Below are positions 38,499 through 47,340 of a stretch of DNA of 64,000 nt, piece by piece; the stretch's first letter is position 1; each line of letters begins with the position of its first letter. Below the pieces are notes generated by a model, which had not been told where the DNA came from, ran no database searches, and saw only the letters and a program-made list of their open reading frames with translations. Source of the DNA: VAZQ01 sp963816745 (GTDB lineage: Bacteria > Pseudomonadota > Alphaproteobacteria > Rhizobiales > Xanthobacteraceae); contig CAWFLQ010000005.1 in NCBI GenBank assembly GCA_963816745.1, positions 62,001 to 126,000 of the forward strand, given 5' to 3'. A program made the translations under genes and the position numbers.

Positions 38499-38546
38499 GC
38501 GAGTAGCGAATACGAAAGCGACACTTGGCCGCCACTCGCTACTCGC
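38499..38546. repeat. Short inverted repeat upstream of the ABC-F gene
   Basis: GCGAGTAGCGA and TCGCTACTCGC are perfect complements (11 bp) separated by 26 bases, in a stretch that repeats TAGCGAATAGCGAGTAGCGAA-like sequence. It sits between two divergent genes, ahead of the ABC-F start codon. Its simple repetitive make-up suggests a dispersed intergenic repeat rather than an operator. Confidence 0.6.
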
Positions 38547-38592
38547 GATCGCACTCGCCATTCGCCGTTCGCTGCTGTTAACTAGCCCCGCC

Positions 38593-40490
38593 ATGCTCGC
38601 CCTCGACGACATCACCTACGGTATCGGCGGCCGCCGCCTCTTCGACGGCGCCTCGGTCGCGCTGCCGGCCGGCGCCCGGGTCGGCCTCGTCGGCCGCAAC
38701 GGCGTCGGCAAGACCACGCTGTTCCGCATCATCGCCGGCGAGCTCGCGCCCGAGCAGGGCGAGGTGCGGCTCCCCGCGCAGCGCCGCATCGGCCGGCTCG
38801 CGCAGGAGGCGCCGGACGGCCCCGAAAGCCTGCTCGATGTCGTGCTCGCGGCCGACACGCGAGCGCAGCGCGCTTCTGGCCGCGGCCGAGACCGAGCACG
38901 AGCCCACGCGCATCGCCGAGATCCAGACCCGGCTCGCCGACATCGGCGCGCATTCCGCGCCCGCGCGCGCGGCCGAAATCCTCGCCGGGCTGGGCTTCTC
39001 CCACGCCGAGCAGCAGCGCCCCTGCACCGAATTCTCCGGCGGCTGGCGCATGCGCGTCGCGCTCGCCGCCACGCTGTTCGCCGAGCCCGACCTGCTGCTG
39101 CTCGACGAGCCCACCAACTACCTCGACCTCGAGGCGACGCTGTGGCTCGAAGAGCATATCGCGCGCTATCCGCGCACGGTGATCGTCATCAGCCACGACC
39201 GCGACCTGCTCGACAACGCGGTCGATTGGATCCTCCATCTCGAGGCCGGCAAGCTCGCGCTCTATCGCGGCGGCTACACCCGTTCGAGCGCCAGCGCCGC
39301 GAGCGCCAGATGCTCGACGTCAAGCTCGCCAGCAAGCAGGAGGCCGAGCGCAAGCGGCTGCAGGCCTTCGTCGATCGCTTCCGCGCCAAGGCCACCAAGG
39401 CGCGCCAGGCACAGTCGCGCGTCAAGCTGCTGGCCAAGCTCGAGCCGGTCGCGGCCGTCATCGCCGACGAGGTGCGGCCGATCGAGATCCCGCCGCCGGC
39501 GAAGCCGCTGTCGCCGCCGATCATCGCGCTCGACGACGTCGCCGTCGGCTACGAGCCGGGCCGCCCGGTGCTGCGGCGCCTCACGCTGCGCATCGACGAC
39601 GACGACCGCATCGCGCTGCTCGGCGCCAACGGCAACGGCAAGTCGACGCTGGTGAAGCTCATCGCCGGGCGCCTCGCGCCGATGTCCGGGCAGGTCACGC
39701 GGCCGCAGCGGCTGGAGGTCGGCTATTTCGCCCAGCATCAGCTCGACGAATTGCGACGCCGACGAGAGCGCCTACGCCCATCTGCGCCGGCTGATGCCCG
39801 ACGCGCCGGAGGCCAAGGTGCGCGCGCGCGCCGGAGCCGTCGGCTTTCCGCAGGCGCTCGCCGACACGCCGTCGGGGCAGCTCTCGGGCGGCGAGAAAGC
39901 GCGGCTGCTGCTCGGGCTTGCGACGTTCGCCGGGCCGCATCTCCTCGATGCTCGACGAGCCGACCAACCATCTCGACATCGACAGCCGCTCCGCGCTGAT
40001 CGCCGCGATCAACGACTTTCCCGGCGCGGTGATCCTGGTGTCGCACGATCGCTATCTGATCGAGGCCTGCGCCGACCGCCTCCTCCTCGTCGCCGACGGC
40101 GCGGTCGCGCCCTTCGACGGCGACCTCGACGACTACCGCAGGCTCGTGCTGGCCGACCGCGGCGCGAGCGGCAAGAGTGCGGACAGCCGCGCCGCCGCCG
40201 CGCCCCGCGCGGGACGCGCAGATGCCCGGCGAGCCGCCGCGGAAAAACGCATCGAGCTTGCGCCGCTGCGCCGGCGCATCGCGCAGGCGGAGGCAACCGT
40301 CACGCGCCTCACCGCGGAGATCGCGCGCATCGACGCGGCGCTGGCCGAGCCCGGGCTGTTCGCACGCGACCCCGCCAAGGCCGCAGCTCTCGCCAAGGCG
40401 CGCGCGGACCATGCCGACGCGCTGGCCAAAGCGGAGGAGGAATGGCTCGAAGCGAGCGCGTTAAACGAGCGCATGGCGAATGGCTCGTAG
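38593..40490 (+). CDS. ABC-F family ATPase, four apparent indels
   Basis: A soluble protein with two ABC domains and no membrane segments, the ABC-F layout of ribosome-associated ATPases (Uup/EttA type). Domain 1: GRNGVGKTTLFRI Walker A, FSGGWRMRVALA signature, LLLLDEPTNYLD Walker B. Domain 2: GANGNGKSTLVKL, LSGGEKARLLLG, MLDEPTNHLD. Between them is the charged linker RQRRERQMLDVKLASKQEAE. A coiled-coil C-terminal tail (residues 560-631) resembles Uup. Breaks lie near 38862 (+1), 39283 (-1), 39754 (+1) and 39950 (+1). Corrected length is 631 residues. Its TAG lies inside the flanking palindromic repeat. Confidence 0.88.
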
Positions 40491-40635
40491 GGTGGGCACC
40501 GCGCGGACCGAGCTTCAGGCATCACCCAGCAATGGACATAGCGCGGTTGCCCACGCGCCAGCACGCGTGGGCAAAATCGCTTTGTGCACCGAATTCATGC
40601 GGCGAAGATACGGCAGGCGATTTTGCCCACCCTAC
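40487..40635. repeat. MITE-like palindromic repeat of 149 bp (GTAGGGTGGGCA family)
   Basis: Terminal inverted repeats GTAGGGTGGGCA/TGCCCACCCTAC bound the element. Inside are GGGCAAAATCGC/GCGATTTTGCCC (40569-40580 with 40617-40628) and a hairpin GCCCACGCG/CGCGTGGGC at 40549-40572. Elements with these ends are abundant between genes in Bradyrhizobium and relatives. The left end supplies the stop codon of the ABC-F gene, and the right end lies 4 bases from the stop of the opposing lipoprotein gene. Confidence 0.85.
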
Positions 40636-40639
40636 CCGA

Positions 40640-41149
40640 TCACGTGCCCGCGGGCTTCTTCGGCGCCGTCTTCTGCTTGGCGGGTGCGGGTGGCGGCGCG
40701 GGCGCGCCTTCGATCGAAGCCAATCGTCCGCCGGCGAATTGGTAGATGCCCGGCGACGGCCCGCGGCTATACGTCAGCGTCACCGTGCGCTCGCCGCGGT
40801 CGTTGACACCGAAATCGACCTTCTCGGCCTGGCCCGCGCGCCGCACCACGTCGCATTCGGTCATCTGCAACGCGATGCCGCCGGCCGCGGCGGGAGCTGA
40901 GCCCGCAGTCTTCGAATCGGTGAAGCCGCTGGCTTGATCGGCCGCCGCAGCGGCGCATTGCCCTTCCGGATTGACGAGATCCGCCGGCGTGATCGGACGC
41001 AGGTCGAAATCGTTCTTGCCCCCTGAGTAAGTTGCCCAATCCGGCTTGCGCATCAGCGTTTCGGGCTTGGGGGCGAGCGTGACGTTGCTCAGGCTGAGAT
41101 CGGACGAGCAGGCGCCGACGGCCGCGCCCAGCACCGCCAATGCAACCAC
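40640..41149 (-). CDS. Putative lipoprotein of unknown function
   Basis: The frame contains the lipobox-like VVALAVLGAAVGACSSDLS, so the mature protein probably begins at Cys-15 or so and is lipid-anchored. The mature part (KPETLMRKPDWATYSGGKND, QMTECDVVRRAGQAEKVDF, RTVTLTYSRGPSPGIYQFAG) is conserved-looking sequence without a named domain, ending in a Pro/Lys/Ala-rich tail. The GTG at 41149 is my choice. The open frame continues 47 codons upstream through a palindromic repeat and is not credible there. About 169 residues. Confidence 0.7.
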   Translation of the reverse strand: MVALAVLGAAVGACSSDLSLSNVTLAPKPETLMRKPDWATYSGGKNDFDLRPITPADLVNPEGQCAAAAADQASGFTDSKTAGSAPAAAGGIALQMTECDVVRRAGQAEKVDFGVNDRGERTVTLTYSRGPSPGIYQFAGGRLASIEGAPAPPPAPAKQKTAPKKPAGT

Positions 41150-41194
41150 GCGCCATGCAAGAGCGCTTTGCGCTCTAGCGTCTTGGCGTTTGTC

Positions 41195-41261
41195 GCATTT
41201 CCTGCGGAAAACCGGTGCCCACCCCGAATCAAGTCCGGGGCAAGCATTTTCCTGGAAATGC
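41195..41261. repeat. Candidate dispersed palindromic repeat (GCATTTCC...GGAAATGC)
   Basis: GCATTTCC and GGAAATGC are complementary ends. Between them lie GCGGAAAACCGGTGCCCAC and the hairpin CCCCG/CGGGG, and a GAGCGC/GCGCTC hairpin precedes at 41161-41175. The word GCGGAAAACCGG is characteristic of a repeat seen many times in Bradyrhizobium and Rhodopseudomonas genomes. It is intergenic, upstream of the lipoprotein gene. Recognition is from memory of the family, not from a search. Confidence 0.5.
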
Positions 41262-41331
41262 TCTATCCGCCTCGATCGTCGCATCGCCAAATCCCGGCTT
41301 GCAATCTCGGCCTACGAAGCCCTCGGCCCGC

Positions 41332-41535
41332 TCAGGTCGCGGCTTTTGGCGACTCCGCCCTGGGCGCCGTGACTCGGACCGCGATCACCCAGGCGACCCA
41401 CAGGAACACGAAATACAGCGCGAGGAAGGCCGGCAGGCTTGCCGCCGGAACCGCCCGCTCGATCACGAGCCCGATCGAATAGGCGATGACATCCCCGATG
41501 ATCACCAATGCGAGATAGACGGCGAGCAGCGCCAT
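41332..41535 (-). CDS. Small membrane protein
   Basis: A 67-residue product with two membrane segments, ALLAVYLALVIIGDVIAYSIG and LPAFLALYFVFLWVAWVIAV, joined by LVIERAVPAAS and ending in a short basic tail. A GGAGGGAATC stretch ahead of the ATG at 41535 is a plausible ribosome-binding site. No functional family is recognised. Confidence 0.65.
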   Translation of the reverse strand: MALLAVYLALVIIGDVIAYSIGLVIERAVPAASLPAFLALYFVFLWVAWVIAVRVTAPRAESPKAAT

Positions 41536-41723
41536 GATTCGATTCCCTCCGGTGCCCGGTAGCCCCGGGTTGGAACGATATTCCAACACTTTCGCGCCGG
41601 CCGCAACGGCTTACGCACGGCTCGTGCGGGTAGGAAAAGACGGGCTGTCCAGCGATAAAAGTCGAGGCTGCACAATCACATACGTGCACTGTGGAATTGT
41701 TGATTAACCACTACAGTTGCTCA

Positions 41724-41737
41724 AATATCACAGCCAT
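41724..41737 (+). promoter_or_regulatory. Leader motif AAATATCACAGCCA shared by both OMP genes
   Basis: The 14-base word occurs identically 93 bases ahead of this OMP gene's ATG and 55 bases ahead of its tandem copy. Both are in AT-rich stretches, and a CTGTTTAGAT / CTGTTAAACAT sequence follows within 30 bases each time. It may be part of the promoter or an operator; function is inferred from conservation between the duplicates only. Confidence 0.45.
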
Positions 41738-41829
41738 AGCCCAGGTTCCCTGTTTAGATTGTCGCCGTGCCAGTCGAAACGATTCCAGCTGGGCATGAAC
41801 GGGGACGAACGGGGATTTTGGGGGCACTC

Positions 41830-42633
41830 ATGAAGAAGCTCTTTATTGGAAGCATGGCGCTCGCGGCGATGATCGCAGGACCTGCGATGGCTGCGGACAT
41901 GCCGGTGAAGGTCAAAGCGCCTCCTCCGGTCGTGGTCTATGACTGGTCCGGCGCATATGTCGGCTTCAACATCGGCGGCGTGTGGGCGGACGTGGACCGC
42001 TTCTACCCGCAGGCGTTTGGTGGGGCGCTGACGGCATCCACCCGCACCGATGACGCGATCTACGGATTCCACGCCGGCGCGCAGGGACAGTGGGGGGGCT
42101 GGGTGCTCGGCATCGAAGCCGCCTACAGCGCCTGCTTCCGCGAATGTCAGGGCAGCACGGCATTGCCGACGCCGCCGTTCGCCGCCGACACCTCCGCCTA
42201 CAACAAGATCACCAACCTGTTCACCGTCGGCCCGCGGCTGGGCTACGCCTGGGATCGCTGGATGATCTTCGCCACCGGCGGCTACGCCACCGGGTCGATC
42301 AAGGGGCAATACACCTTCACCAGCACGGGCATTCAGCGCTTCCCGACCTTCCATGGCCAATCCTGGCATGACGGCTGGTTCGCCGGCGGCGGCTTCGAGT
42401 ACATGGCGCACAAGGGCGCGCTCGTGGACGTCATCCTCGGCGTCGAGTACCAGCACTTCGATCTGCGGGAAAAGAACACCTTCTGCTTCAACCCGGGCTG
42501 CGGCGTGGCCAACGCCGAAGACTATCGGTCGAGCGCAGTCGGCGACATCGTCCGCGCCCGCCTGACCATCAAGACTCAGGGCTGGGGTTGGACCGGACCG
42601 TGGGCGGCGGCGCCTGTGGTCGCCAAGAACTGA
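41830..42633 (+). CDS. Outer membrane beta-barrel protein (OmpA/Omp25-like), copy 1
   Basis: The 267-residue protein has the signal peptide MKKLFIGSMALAAMIAGPAM with cleavage after AMA, then ADMPVKVKAPPPVVVYDWSG, the standard start of rhizobial Omp25/porin-like barrels. Alternating aromatic strands (AYVGFNIGGVWADVDRFYPQ, GWVLGIEAAYSA, GYAWDRWMIFATGGYATG) end with DIVRARLTIKTQGW. It lacks a peptidoglycan-binding OmpA domain. Four cysteines (ACFREC, FCFNPGC) may form disulfides. The downstream gene is a near-copy; by eye about 85-90% of residues agree. Confidence 0.9.
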   Translation: MKKLFIGSMALAAMIAGPAMAADMPVKVKAPPPVVVYDWSGAYVGFNIGGVWADVDRFYPQAFGGALTASTRTDDAIYGFHAGAQGQWGGWVLGIEAAYSACFRECQGSTALPTPPFAADTSAYNKITNLFTVGPRLGYAWDRWMIFATGGYATGSIKGQYTFTSTGIQRFPTFHGQSWHDGWFAGGGFEYMAHKGALVDVILGVEYQHFDLREKNTFCFNPGCGVANAEDYRSSAVGDIVRARLTIKTQGWGWTGPWAAAPVVAKN

Positions 42634-42654
42634 TCTCTCGACAACACCTGCTAC

Positions 42655-42684
42655 AAGGCCCCGGGCAAAACCCGGGGCCTTTTT
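42655..42684 (+). terminator. Rho-independent terminator of OMP copy 1
   Basis: AAGGCCCCGGG pairs with CCCGGGGCCTT (11 bp) around CAAAA, followed by a T-run (TTTTT including the stem end). It lies 22 bases after the stop codon. The same hairpin, with the same flanking words, follows copy 2. Confidence 0.92.
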
Positions 42685-42804
42685 CATTGAGCGATCGCGC
42701 TCATTTTCAGACGACGTCGCTCACTTGCGGCGCTTGCATTTCGGCCCTGCGTCCGAGCTCTGGCTGTGCTGTGGCCAAATACCGAATCCACATCATAGTG
42801 ACGT

Positions 42805-42818
42805 AAATATCACAGCCA
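42805..42818 (+). promoter_or_regulatory. Second copy of leader motif AAATATCACAGCCA
   Basis: Identical to the motif upstream of OMP copy 1, here 55 bases before the ATG. The stretch between motif and start is about 38 bases shorter than in copy 1, so the two copies differ in leader length but keep the motif. Confidence 0.45.
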
Positions 42819-42873
42819 AACCACTTACCGTCTGTTAAACATGCCCCACTGAATTCTTGAACGGGGGGTTCAA

Positions 42874-43674
42874 ATGAGGAAGCTTCTTGGAACCATGGCG
42901 CTTGCGGCGGTGATCGCAGGACCTGCCATGGCTGCGGACATGCCGGTGAAAGCGCCTCCTCCGGTCGTGGTTTATGACTGGTCGGGCGCATATGTCGGCT
43001 TCAACATCGGCGGCGTGTGGGCGGACGTGGACCGCTTCTACCCGCAGGCGATCGGTGGGGCGCTCACCGCGACCACCAGCAACGACGACGCGATCTATGG
43101 CTTCCACGCCGGCGCGCAGGCACAGTGGGGCATCTGGGTGCTCGGCATCGAAGCCGCCTACAGCGCGTGCTTCCGCGAATGTCAGGGCAGCACGGCTCTG
43201 CCGACGCCGCCCTTCGCCCTCGACACCTCCGCCTACAACAAGCTCACCAACCTGTTCACGGTCGGCCCGCGGCTCGGCTGGGCCTGGGATCGTTGGATGT
43301 TCTTCGTCACCGGCGGCTACGCCACCGGCGATATCAAGGGGCAATACACCTTCACCAGCACGGGCATCCAGCGCTTCCCGGCTTTCCATGGCCAATCCAG
43401 GAATGACGGCTGGTTCGCCGGCGGCGGCTTCGAATACATGGTGCACAAGGGCGCGCTCGTGGACGTGATTCTGGGCGCCGAGTACCAGCACTTCGACCTG
43501 CGGGAAAATAACACCTTCTGCTTCAACCCGGGCTGCGGCGTGGCCAACGCGGAAGACTATCGGTCGAGCGCGGTCGGCGACATCGTCCGCGCCCGCCTGA
43601 CCATCAAGACCCAGGGCTGGGGCTGGTTTGGGCCGGTGGGGAAGGCGCCCGTGGCCGTGGCCGCGAAGTACTGA
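42874..43674 (+). CDS. Outer membrane beta-barrel protein, copy 2
   Basis: A 266-residue paralogue of the preceding gene: signal peptide MRKLLGTMALAAVIAGPAMA, then ADMPVKAPPPVVVYDWSGAY and the same barrel strands to the end (DIVRARLTIKTQGWGWFGPV). Differences are mostly in loops (for example STRTDD versus TTSNDD) and at the C-terminus. The four cysteines are conserved. It has its own leader motif and an identical terminator, so the whole transcription unit was duplicated. Confidence 0.9.
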   Translation: MRKLLGTMALAAVIAGPAMAADMPVKAPPPVVVYDWSGAYVGFNIGGVWADVDRFYPQAIGGALTATTSNDDAIYGFHAGAQAQWGIWVLGIEAAYSACFRECQGSTALPTPPFALDTSAYNKLTNLFTVGPRLGWAWDRWMFFVTGGYATGDIKGQYTFTSTGIQRFPAFHGQSRNDGWFAGGGFEYMVHKGALVDVILGAEYQHFDLRENNTFCFNPGCGVANAEDYRSSAVGDIVRARLTIKTQGWGWFGPVGKAPVAVAAKY

Positions 43675-43695
43675 TCTCTCGACAACACCTGCTAC

Positions 43696-43724
43696 AAGGC
43701 CCCGGGCAAAACCCGGGGCCTTTT
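43696..43724 (+). terminator. Rho-independent terminator of OMP copy 2
   Basis: Same AAGGCCCCGGG/CCCGGGGCCTT hairpin and CAAAA loop as after copy 1, ending in TTTT. The preceding bases GATCTCTCGACAACACCTGC are also identical in both places. Confidence 0.92.
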
Positions 43725-43769
43725 CGTTGCGCGGCCGCCGACGACGATGATGCCAATCGCGCCGGCCGC

Positions 43770-44223
43770 TCACTTCATGCGCTGCCAGCGGCCTTCTCGT
43801 CGGTCTGCCAATAGGTGACGTCGAAGCCTTTCGCCCTGCGCCTCGCTCCAGCGCTCGCGCGCGGCGGCGACCGCGTCGGGATCCTCGCCGTCGAAGATCA
43901 GCACGATGCGCTCATAGGCCTCGGCATCCGCCGGCATCGGCGCGCCGTCGACGAGAAATCGCACGGCGGCGCCGTTGGGATTGTCGTCGGCGACGGTGAG
44001 CAGGATCGGCTGCTCGCGCGCATCGGCCTCGCGGCCGTGCCGTGCGGCAGGAAGCTGTCGTCGCGGATAGGTCCACAGATGCGCGTCGAGCGCCTCGAGG
44101 CGCTCCTCGGAGGCCGCCTGCACCACGACGCGCCAGCCGCGCTCGAGCGATTTCTCGAGCAGCGCCGGCAGCACGCGCTCGAGCGGCTGGCGTTGCAGAT
44201 GATAGAACAGCAGCTCGCGTCAC
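43770..44223 (-). CDS. holC: DNA polymerase III chi subunit, five apparent indels
   Basis: HolC links the replicase clamp loader to single-strand binding protein. Corrected reading: VTELLFYHLQRQPLERVLPA, LLEKSLERGWRVVVQAASEE, LDAHLWTYRDDSFLPHGT, EQPILLTVADDNPNGAAVRF and YERIVLIFDGEDPDAV, ending YWQTDEKGRWQRMK. The frame is disturbed near the start (extra C in ACGCGAG), around the middle (+1 then -1) and near the end (+1 then -1), net +1, giving 150 residues, the family length. The GTG start lies just after the pepA stop (TGAaGTG), the usual pepA-holC arrangement. Confidence 0.85.
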
Positions 44224-44224
44224 T

Positions 44225-45725
44225 TCACTTCTCGTAGTGGTCGGCGACGAGCCGATCGAGCAGCCGCACGCCGCAGCCGGAGCCCCAGCTCCGGTTGATC
44301 TCGCTCTGCGGCGAGCCCATGGCGGTGCCGGCGATGTCGAGATGCGCCCACGGCGTCTTGTCGACGAAGCGCTGCAGCAGCTGCGCCGCGGTGATCGAGC
44401 CGCCATGGCGGCCGCCGGTGTTCTTCATGTCGGCGAATTTCGAATCGATCATCTTGTCGTATTCCGGCCCGAGCGGCATGCGCCAGACCCGCTCGCCGGT
44501 CTCGTTGCCGGCCTTGACCAGGCGCTCGGCGAGCTTGTCGTCGTTGGCGAACAGGCCGGCATATTCCTGCCCGAGCGCGACGATGATGGCGCCGGTCAGG
44601 GTCGCGAGATCGACCATGAATTTCGGCTTGAAGCGCTTGTTGACGTAGTGGAGCACGTCGGCGAGCACGAGCCGGCCCTCGGCGTCGGTGTTGATGATCT
44701 CGATGGTCTGCCCCGACATGGTGGTGACGATGTCGCCCGGGCGCTGCGCCTTGCCGTCGGGCATGTTCTCGACGAGGCCGATGGCGCCGACGACATTCAC
44801 CTTGGCCTTGCGCGCGGCGAGCGCATGCATGAGGCCGACGACGCAGGCCGCGCCCGCCATGTCGCCCTTCATGTCCTCCATGCCGGCCGCGGGCTTGATC
44901 GAGATGCCGCCGGTGTCGAAGCAGACGCCCTTGCCGATGAAGGCGACCGGCTGCGTGCCGCGCTTGCCGCCGTTCCAGCGCATGATCACCATGCGGCTCT
45001 CGTGCTGCGAGCCCTGCCCGACGCCGAGCAGCGCATTCATGCCGAGCTTCTTCATCTCCTTGACGTCGAGCACCTCGACGGCGACGCCGAGCTTCTTCAG
45101 GTTGCCGGCGCGGCGGGCGAATTCCTCCGGATAGAGCACGTTGGCCGGCTCGTTGACGAGATCGCGCGCGATCAGCGACGCCGTTCGCCACCGCGCCGCG
45201 CGGCGCGAACGCCTTCTCCACCGCGGCGACGCCGGCAACCGCGATCGTCGACCTTGACCTGCGCCGGCCGTCTCCTCGCCCTCCTTGCGCTTGGTCTTGT
45301 AGCGGTCGAAGGCATAGGCGCGCAGCCGCACGCCGAGCGCGATGTCGGCGACCCGCTCCGGCTTGATGCCGCCGCCCGGCAGATCGGCGACGATGAGTCG
45401 CCTCGCCCGCCGCCGACGGAATCTTGCCCATGGCGATGCCGCCGAGCTTGACGAAATCCTGCGCCTTGAGGTCGCGCGCCTTGCCGACCCCGACCACCAC
45501 GAGGCGCGACACGTCGAGCCCGAGCGGCGCCACGATGTCGAGCGTCGAGCCGTTCTTGCCCTTGAACCGGTCGGCCGCCGCGGCCCGCCCGACCAGATCG
45601 CCGGTCGGCTCGAGCGCCCGGCGGGCGGCGGAGCCGAACTTGAGCCCCTCCTCACAGAACACAATAAGAACGCCCTTGGCGGGCGTCGAAAACGATGCAA
45701 ATTCGAGCTTCAGGGCGCCGGACAT
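44225..45725 (-). CDS. pepA: Leucyl (cytosol) aminopeptidase, four apparent +1 indels
   Basis: PepA is a two-metal M17 aminopeptidase. The C-terminal catalytic domain shows GKGVCFDTGGISIKPAAGME, DMKGDMAGAACVVG and the signature NTDAEGRL, with DLATLTGAIIVALG and WRMPLGPEYDKMIDS following. The N-terminal domain starts MSGALKLEFASFSTPAKGVL. Frame slips lie near 45397 and in the 45190-45290 stretch (three extra G bases). Corrected, the linker reads VTIAVAGVAAVEKAFAPRG and IARDLVNEPANVLYPEEFA, 498 residues. holC follows by one base. Confidence 0.92.
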
Positions 45726-46153
45726 GACGGCTGGTGTCCTTCTACGGTTGGGCCTTGTAGTTCGGCCTTGTACACTAGGCCTTGGCCGACCCGCAGCGGG
45801 CCACCCAGGTGGGGAACAGATATGACCCGGCGCGGCGCGCCCTGCAAAGCCCCTCGGACCAGGCCGGCCCGGAGGCGCTCCGGAGGGCCATCCGTTGGCG
45901 GTATCAGCGGCCGCAGAGACGGGGCAAGTGTGGCCGCTTTGCAACGGGTCCGAATTAACGTTTTGTTGTGCATAGCTCAAAGGGTTTGCCTTGGCCAAGC
46001 CACTTTGTTGGCCGATCAAATAAAGGCTACAAAGGGGATCGACATCGGGCGCATCTGCACGGGCACGGGGGCCCTGCGCGTCCGATGATTCAGTGTGCAT
46101 GTCGGGCCTAACCGGCATGTGTGTGTTTGCCGCGACGGGGACGCGCGAGTCGG
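45726..46153. other. Divergent intergenic region between pepA and lptF
   Basis: 428 bases between divergently transcribed conserved operons, so promoters for pepA-holC and for lptFGD-surA-pdxA-rsmA are expected. A comparatively AT-rich piece (TTAACGTTTTGTTGTGCATAG, 45957-45977 region) is the best place for a promoter, but no hexamer pair is convincing. No gene is seen. Confidence 0.4.
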
Positions 46154-47340
46154 ATGGGGTCGATCGGGCGCTATATCTTTCGCACCACGTTCGGTGCGTT
46201 CCTGGTCGATGTTGCGCCAGCGTGACCGCGCTGATGTGGATCACGCAGGCGCTGCGCGACATCGACCTGATGACCAATCAGGGCCAGAGCATCTTCGTCT
46301 TCGTCGGCATCACCGGCCTGATCATTCCGCTGCTGGTCCATGATCATCGCGCCGATCGCGCTGATGATCGCGGTCGCGCACGTGCTCAACAAGCTCGGCA
46401 ACAATTCCGAGCTCATCGTGATGAACGCCGCCGGCATGCCGCCCTGGCTTCTGTTCCGTCCATTCCTGGCGGTCGGGATCGTCGTCTCGCTGCTGGTGGC
46501 CGCGATCAGCGTCTATGTGTCGCCGTGGGGCCTGCGCGAGCTGCGGCGCTGGGCGACGGAGGTTCGCGCCGACCTCGTCGGCAACATCGTGCAGCCCGGC
46601 CGCTTCACCAAGATCGAGGACAAGCTCACGCTGCACATTCGCGAGCGCAAGCCGAACGGCCAATTGCTCGGCATCTTCATCGACGACCAGCGCGACCCGA
46701 AGGAACGCGCCACCATTCTCGCCGAGCACGGCGACATCGTGAAGAACGAGCGCGGCATGTTCCTGGTGCTGGAGAACGGCAGCGTGCAGCGGCACGAGAC
46801 CGGACAGCGCGATCCCGCGATCGTGCTGTTCAACAGCTACGCGCTTCGACCTGTCGCGCTCACCGAAGGGCCCGCAGAACCTCCAGCTATTCGGTGCGCG
46901 AGCGCTATCTGTGGGAGCTCTACGACCCGACCCGGACCGACCCGCAGTTCGCCGACCAGCCGGATCAGATCCGCGCCGAGTTCCACGACCGCATCACCGC
47001 GCCGCTCTACCCGCTCGCCTTCGTCGTGCGTGACCTACGCCTATCTCGGCGCGCCGCGCACGACGCGGCAGAGCCGCACCATGTCGCTGCTCGGCGCGAT
47101 CGGCGTGGTCGGCGCGCGCTGCGCGGCCTCGGCTTCGTCGGGATGATCGCGGGCGTCGCACACGCCGATCGCCCTGCTGCTTCCCTACCTCGCGCTCGGC
47201 GGCGGCGTTCGTGCTCGGATATTTCGCGATCTCGCGCGGGGTCATCATCGAGCCGCCGGCCTTCATCACCAATGCCATCAACGCGATCACGGAGCGCATG
47301 GCCCAGCGCAGCCAGCGCCCTGATGGGGCAATCGCCATGA
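46154..47340 (+). CDS. lptF: LPS export permease LptF, about ten apparent indels
   Basis: LptF is one of the two inner-membrane permeases of the LptB2FG complex that extracts lipopolysaccharide. The pieces, in order, are MGSIGRYIFRTTFGAFL, TALMWITQALRDIDLMTNQG, APIALMIAVAHVLNKLGNNS, ELIVMNAAGMPPWLLFRPFL, the periplasmic KIEDKLTLHIRERKPNGQLL and the C-terminal helices with VVTYAYLGAPRTTRQSR and GYFAISRGVIIEPPAFI. They lie in all three frames, connected by nine +1 and one -1 change that bring it to 392 residues. The TGA overlaps the lptG ATG. Confidence 0.88.

Noticed and set aside
38593..40490. Programmed ribosomal frameshifting in the ABC-F gene or others
   Set aside because: There are four slips in one gene and similar slips in many unrelated genes, without slippery heptamers or stimulatory structures at the sites.
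44042..45451. 469-codon + strand frame opposite holC-pepA
   Set aside because: No recognisable domain. PepA and HolC signatures on the other strand explain the interval fully.
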